NCBI RefSeq assembly: GCF_000310245.1
Contig: NC_020505.1
Coordinates: forward strand, 868,001 to 932,000
From: Candidatus Sulfuricurvum sp. RIFRC-1
GTDB taxonomy: Bacteria; Campylobacterota; Campylobacteria; Campylobacterales; Sulfurimonadaceae
Direction: 5' to 3'
Length of the DNA: 64,000 bases
Position 1 is the stretch's first letter; each line of letters starts with the position of its first letter. Both the position numbers and the translations under genes were made by a program. Shown here piece by piece: positions 60,790 to 64,000 of this stretch. Below the pieces are notes generated by a model. That model ran no database searches and was not told the origin of the DNA. It saw nothing but the letters and a program-made list of their open reading frames with translations.

Positions 60790-60844
60790 AGAAATAGGAA
60801 ATAGGAATAGGTTGAATGACAATGTACAATAAAATAGTGTCTCA

Positions 60845-61261
60845 ATGAATACTGAAATCATCCATTATTTTCATACTTTGCCAAAAGATAATGACGGTCA
60901 TTCCATTGTCGGTATGATCGATCAAATCATTATTGATATAATCAATGCGAAAGTCTCCTATGTTGTGATCAGTGAAGTCAGTTTGATCAAAAATCTAAAT
61001 CATCATAGAGATTTGGATATTAATGACTATAAGAAACTTTCATACATCATAATGAATCATCACGTTGTTGTCCAAGATGGTGAAAAAACGGTGGGTGTCG
61101 TCCATATCAAAGAGGATAAATACTATTTTGCTCTCAAAGCAACGGTATCGGGAGAAACGATTTTTTTAACGTCATTTAGAAAAACAAGTGATTTGGATTT
61201 GAAACGGTTGAAAAGAAAAGTGGAAAAGAAAAAAGCTGTTTTGATTTTCGGAAGTTTGTGA
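60845..61261 (+). CDS. Small protein, possibly a PBECR-type nuclease domain
   Basis: A 138-residue soluble protein: YVVISEVSLIKNLNHHRDLD, DYKKLSYIIMNHHVVVQDGE, DKYYFALKATVSGETIFLTS, FRKTSDLDLKRLKRKVEKKK. The order V-IS…L…H…Y..L..II…YY.ALKAT..G…LTSF.K resembles phage Barnase-EndoU-ColicinE5/D-RelE-like (PBECR) nuclease domains that occur as toxins. The match is by eye and weak. No immunity or antitoxin gene is apparent beside it. Confidence 0.45.
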   Translation: MNTEIIHYFHTLPKDNDGHSIVGMIDQIIIDIINAKVSYVVISEVSLIKNLNHHRDLDINDYKKLSYIIMNHHVVVQDGEKTVGVVHIKEDKYYFALKATVSGETIFLTSFRKTSDLDLKRLKRKVEKKKAVLIFGSL

Positions 61262-61263
61262 AG

Positions 61264-61352
61264 CCAAAAGGCGAAGGACTCTCATCCCCTTCTAAGACCC
61301 GTTCCTAATTAAAGGCGGTACGGCCGAGAGATTCACCGCGTCTTCCTTTTGG
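61264..61352. ncRNA. Unidentified structured intergenic element
   Basis: Eighty-nine bases closed by CCAAAAGG (61264-61271) and CCTTTTGG (61345-61352). The closing stem continues with bulges (AAG/CTT, AC/GT); inside are GAAGG…CCTTC, GCGGT…ACCGC and ACTCTC/GAGAG-type pairings. It is G+C-rich compared with its A+T-rich flanks and starts three bases after a stop codon. It is not a tRNA (no T-loop or CCA arrangement) and does not match any riboswitch or SRP/6S/tmRNA consensus that I know. Strand unknown. The remaining part of 61353-61518 is A+T-rich with a CATAAT-like -10. Confidence 0.4.
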
Positions 61353-61524
61353 TATCGATAAAATTATAGCATAATAGTAACAAAACGTTACAAAAAAACA
61401 GATAAACTGAATGACAATGAGCAATGTGCGAGTGCTGATTAAGATTTTTTAGTTTTTGACTAAATCGTTTGTTATAGTCTGCCATTAGTCTCTTTGGCTA
61501 CAATCGCACAAAAAGGAGATGATT

Positions 61525-61992
61525 TTGGAAATAGATTTTTACAATGCCGGAATGAATGCCTACAGTGCAAAGCGATTTGAGGAAGCCAAAGATTGGTTTA
61601 TCCAAAGTGAGGATGATCCTCGTTGTTTTTATGCTTTGGGGACTCTCTATTACAACGGTCAAGGGGTAGTGCGGAATTTTACCCAATCAACAGCGTATTA
61701 TTCCAAAGCGGCTGAAGCGGGGATTTTACCCGCTCAGGTGAGTGCCGGATTTGCGTATGCCAATGCGATGGGAGTTCCTGAAGATTTTGACAAAGCAGCC
61801 TATTATCTCAAAATGGCGGTAGCGCAGGGTGAACCGGCAGCTAAGATCACGCTGGCGGAGATTTACGCAAAAGGGTTTGCCGGAGGGAGTCGTAAAGAAG
61901 CGGCAGTATTGATCCGTGAAGTCTTATCGAGTACCGGCGGTGAAGAAGCGTATGATGTTTACACCCGTTATGATTTAGGAAATGTGAAATAA
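61525..61992 (+). CDS. Cytoplasmic Sel1-repeat protein
   Basis: A 155-residue protein made mostly of Sel1/TPR-like repeats: SAKRFEEAKDWFIQSEDDPR, CFYALGTLYYNGQGVVRNFT, AEAGILPAQVSAGFAYANAM, DKAAYYLKMAVAQGEPAAKI. No signal peptide. An ATG at 61519 touches the AAGGAG, so translation most likely starts at the TTG at 61525, six bases after it. Sel1 repeats mediate protein contacts; partner unknown. Confidence 0.78.
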   Translation: MEIDFYNAGMNAYSAKRFEEAKDWFIQSEDDPRCFYALGTLYYNGQGVVRNFTQSTAYYSKAAEAGILPAQVSAGFAYANAMGVPEDFDKAAYYLKMAVAQGEPAAKITLAEIYAKGFAGGSRKEAAVLIREVLSSTGGEEAYDVYTRYDLGNVK

Positions 61993-62007
61993 AAGGGGAA
62001 AGGGGTA

Positions 62008-62901
62008 TTAATACACCCCTGAGGCTTTTTCCTTATAAGAATCAAAAGCTTCATCTTGTGCAGGTGCAAGTTGAAAGTATCCGTCAAGCTCACGATGTTT
62101 AGACTGTAAAAGACTTTCAAATTCGTTTTGAGTAATCGGGATGTTGTCTTGGAACTTGTCAAGTAAAAGTGTGTTGTTTCCTAAGAGTACCAAATAGCTC
62201 ATGGTTCCGTAATCAAGCATTGCTACGGTATGGGCAGGATCAAGGGTTTTTTGGAACCGGATATGAACACCGCCCATATCCGTGGAGGTTTTAATCGGTG
62301 CTGCAGGAGAAGATTTCGCTTCGGAAGAGAATTTATTAAAAAGCCACGGTGTTTTTGGCTCACTGTGGATAGTTTCAGCCCGTTTGGCAATATTTTGTTT
62401 GAGCCAGAACAAAATACCGATTCCGATCAGCAAAATAGCGATGACGACATAATAGCTCTGTTCGAATTCGCTGTCACTTTTGGTCGGAAGCCCTTCAACC
62501 GCAGTTTCGTCGACCGGAGGAATCACCTCTGGGATATCGGAGACTACCGGATGCATAAAACGGAGTCTCAAACCGTACGAATCGGATGTCTTTGAGGCTT
62601 GCATGGTAACGTCATTACTGACTTGTGCCGTAATTTCAATGTTATCTCCTTGCGGTGCAATGGAGAGTTTTCCCAAATATTTAGAATTAACATCCTTAAG
62701 TTTCGGGGCTTCAATAAATGCCTCTTCAAGTTTGACTATAACGGTATCACCCTGACGATTTTGTCGAAGTACCCCTTCATAGGGGGTATCGAATGTCAGC
62801 ATGACATCGACGCGATCGTTACGATCATAAACATTGTAGCTTAGAACTTTGGCACCCCATAACAGTGCCGGCAGAAGGAGAAGGGGAAGTAAATATCTCA
62901 T
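62008..62901 (-). CDS. fliO: FliO-like flagellar export-gate protein
   Basis: A 297-residue protein with a signal peptide (RYLLPLLLLPALLWGA), a periplasmic AMIN-like beta domain (about 20-120), a single membrane helix (YYVVIAILLIGIGILFWLKQ) and a cytoplasmic FliO-type domain (VAMLDYGTMSYLVLLGNNTL, LLDKF). This long form of FliO with an extra periplasmic domain is the campylobacterial version. It overlaps fliN by four bases. Confidence 0.78.
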   Translation of the reverse strand: MRYLLPLLLLPALLWGAKVLSYNVYDRNDRVDVMLTFDTPYEGVLRQNRQGDTVIVKLEEAFIEAPKLKDVNSKYLGKLSIAPQGDNIEITAQVSNDVTMQASKTSDSYGLRLRFMHPVVSDIPEVIPPVDETAVEGLPTKSDSEFEQSYYVVIAILLIGIGILFWLKQNIAKRAETIHSEPKTPWLFNKFSSEAKSSPAAPIKTSTDMGGVHIRFQKTLDPAHTVAMLDYGTMSYLVLLGNNTLLLDKFQDNIPITQNEFESLLQSKHRELDGYFQLAPAQDEAFDSYKEKASGVY

Positions 62902-63242
62902 AGTCTCTCTTTTGAAAGGTAATAAAGTACGGCACTCGAATCGAGTACCTCATTGATACGGATTGCTAAGTTTTTTTCATACACCATAACTTCACCTTTA
63001 CCAATGATACGGCGATTAACATACGATTCTACGCTCTCACCGGCCGGTTTGCCCAAATCGATGACAGACCCTTTTTCCAGTTTTAGAATATCTCCGAGCG
63101 AGAGGGTTGTCTGTCCTAAATCGGCGACAAACTCAACCTCCATATCCAGCAATCCTTCATAATCCATCCATGAAAGCTCTTTGGCGGCATCAAAGGGGTG
63201 ATTGGGAAGTGAACCTCCCGAAGTTGCTACAGTCTCATCCAT
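62898..63242 (-). CDS. fliN: Flagellar C-ring protein FliN
   Basis: A 114-residue SpoA-domain protein: LLDMEVEFVADLGQTTLSLG, ILKLEKGSVIDLGKPAGESV, YVNRRIIGKGEVMVYEKNLA, IRINEV. These match FliN closely. It forms the lower C-ring with FliM/FliY. Middle gene of the operon. Confidence 0.94.
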   Translation of the reverse strand: MDETVATSGGSLPNHPFDAAKELSWMDYEGLLDMEVEFVADLGQTTLSLGDILKLEKGSVIDLGKPAGESVESYVNRRIIGKGEVMVYEKNLAIRINEVLDSSAVLYYLSKERL

Positions 63243-63245
63243 AGT

Positions 63246-63668
63246 TTAAAGCCTTTTTAATGCAATTGTCATTGCGCCGTTCTCGACGCTAAGGTGTTGT
63301 ATTCCATCCAGATCACCTTCAGTATCACCATTTGAGACGAAAAAAGGGGTCATAATACTCATGGTCGTTTCATACGACTCTTCAGCCAGTACTTTTGCAC
63401 TTCCGACGATCATATTGGTTGTCTCCAAAAGCATATCAATAAGTGTCTGTTCATCGCTCTCATCTTCACCCAGAAATGTTTCCGCAATGAATTGGATCAG
63501 AGTGTCATCGCATCCGATATAGACCCGATGTAAACTTTTATCATGTGATTCAACATCGATATAAGCAAGAAGTGTTCTCTTTTGAGGAAAGTCGGTGATT
63601 CGTTCAAAGGGGAGGCGTAATTGGTGGAGGCAAAAATTCTCAGCTGCATGAACAATGATCGGTAACAT
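63246..63668 (-). CDS. CheX-like protein of the fliN operon
   Basis: A 140-residue protein. The frame is open 39 codons further up, but ATG at 63668 has GAGG six bases upstream. CheX-type features: LLAYIDVESHDKSLHRVYIG, IQFIAETFLGEDESDEQTLI, DMLLETTNMIVGSAKVLAEE with the E…N..G..K pattern of CheX/CheC phosphatases (LLETTNMIVGSAK). It may dephosphorylate CheY-P or be a FliY-type C-ring component. First gene before fliN and fliO. Confidence 0.75.
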   Translation of the reverse strand: MLPIIVHAAENFCLHQLRLPFERITDFPQKRTLLAYIDVESHDKSLHRVYIGCDDTLIQFIAETFLGEDESDEQTLIDMLLETTNMIVGSAKVLAEESYETTMSIMTPFFVSNGDTEGDLDGIQHLSVENGAMTIALKRL

Positions 63669-63693
63669 CGTTATCCTCATTCTCGTTAATTTC

Positions 63694-63805
63694 TCCCGCA
63701 TCCGAAAGATGCGGGAAGCTTTAGGGGGTTGTAGGGACATTTGTCCCTGCCACTTTATGAGCTTTGCCCAGAAAGTGTCTAACAACAGTATGAGAATTGA
63801 TTATA
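63694..63805 (-). promoter_or_regulatory. Promoter and structured leader of the CheX-like–fliN–fliO operon
   Basis: TATAAT (minus strand, 63800-63805) would give a leader of about 125 bases. It contains two perfect hairpins: AGGGACA/TGTCCCT (63733-63748, two-base loop) and TCCCGCATC/GATGCGGGA (63694-63716, loop CGAAA). The second lies 26 bases before the start codon. Attenuation or RNA stability control is possible. No sigma-54 box is seen. Confidence 0.5.
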
Positions 63806-63854
63806 GCGTAAAATCAGGTTATCTAGAAGGGGTTTTATTGAAGGACGAAGGGAG

Positions 63855-63860
63855 TATAAT
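63855..63860 (+). promoter_or_regulatory. -10 element of the TauE/SafE gene
   Basis: TATAAT, 31 bases before the ATG at 63892; no clear -35. Confidence 0.45.
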
Positions 63861-63891
63861 CGCGCGATAAAAATGTTACTGAAAGAAAAAT

Positions 63892-64000
63892 ATGACGATA
63901 GAATTAGCTCTTTTAGGGATTGGGGTCGGCACACTCTCGGGATTTTTCGGAATCGGCGGTGGTACGGTCAGTGTCCCCATTTTACTTTATTTGGGTTTCG
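63892..64000 (+). CDS. TauE/SafE-family permease, 5' part
   Basis: The window ends after 36 codons. MTIELALLGIGVGTLSGFFG followed by IGGGTVSVPILLYLGF is the diagnostic start of TauE/SafE anion exporters (GxxxGxxxGxxGxGGG…P.L). Members export sulfite, sulfoacetate or taurine-derived anions, in line with sulfur metabolism. Weak ribosome-binding site. Confidence 0.88.
   Translation, partial: MTIELALLGIGVGTLSGFFGIGGGTVSVPILLYLGF

Noticed and set aside
61264-61352. tRNA (including selenocysteine tRNA) at the 89-base structured element
   Set aside because: No T-loop (GTTCRA), no anticodon arm and no CCA end on either strand.

Overview
The window is a 64 kb chromosomal segment of a Campylobacterota (epsilonproteobacterial) organism, most like the sulfur-oxidising Sulfuricurvum/Sulfurimonas lineage. 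The support is the epsilon-type short RecO, an AMIN/TM-type FliO next to FliN, histidine kinases with an HQWKQPL box, a DksA–RlmH–AccD block arranged as in Campylobacter jejuni, many periplasmic rhodaneses, and promoters that often show a good TATAAT but no clear -35. The genus is an inference. I see no rRNA, tRNA, CRISPR array, integrase or transposase.

Layout. 1-9.8 kb: end of a uroporphyrinogen-III methyltransferase gene, an Rrf2 regulator, a decayed DEAD-box-helicase-like protein with a charged repeat tail, an HlyD/ABC/permease exporter operon, a lipoprotein deacetylase, a DUF898/M48 pair and a BaiN-type flavoprotein. 9.5-17.6 kb: small proteins, a rhodanese, a parvulin, a GNAT protein, a DUF234 protein, a histidine kinase, several small hypothetical genes and a 2[4Fe-4S] ferredoxin. 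17.6-22.4 kb: a minus-strand run containing an encapsulin nanocompartment with its ferritin-like cargo, an SDR protein, a secreted PQQ-type dehydrogenase and an MddA-type methanethiol S-methyltransferase, then a separate methyltransferase. 22.5-31.8 kb: the accessory region, with a ferredoxin relic, a pseudokinase–Sel1–DUF1566 membrane protein, an A+T-rich Sel1 gene, two HigBA-type toxin–antitoxin pairs, nuclease-like single genes, a ~100 bp dispersed repeat and GTTCCCACTC palindromes.

31.8-43.4 kb returns to core genes: htpG (with a one-base frameshift), the tightly overlapped glmU-coaBC-uppS-prepilin peptidase-LptF/G-truA operon, then fliP, trmA and a coiled-coil/SH3 protein. 43.5-47.1 kb is a three-gene signalling operon (PAS kinase, soluble CZB chemoreceptor, CheY-like receiver) closed by a strong terminator. 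47.2-49 kb holds a DUF4395–Rrf2 pair and recO. 49.1-60 kb is a long plus-strand run: gltB, gltD, an inositol-phosphatase-like gene, accD, thiE, rlmH, dksA, a membrane protein and dusB. 60-61.5 kb is a decayed patch (restriction/modification tail, short ORFs, a 15 bp-arm palindrome, a structured intergenic element). 61.5-64 kb has a Sel1 protein, the flagellar fliO-fliN-CheX-like operon and the start of a TauE/SafE permease.

The points I would look at first are the encapsulin operon, a shared operator-like element in front of the Rrf2 gene and a small unknown gene 8.7 kb away, the kinase–MCP–receiver operon, the pseudokinase fusion, the palindrome family that ends truncated ORFs, and the unexplained hairpin RNA-like element at 61264-61352. 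All functional calls are from reading translated sequence; no database search was run.
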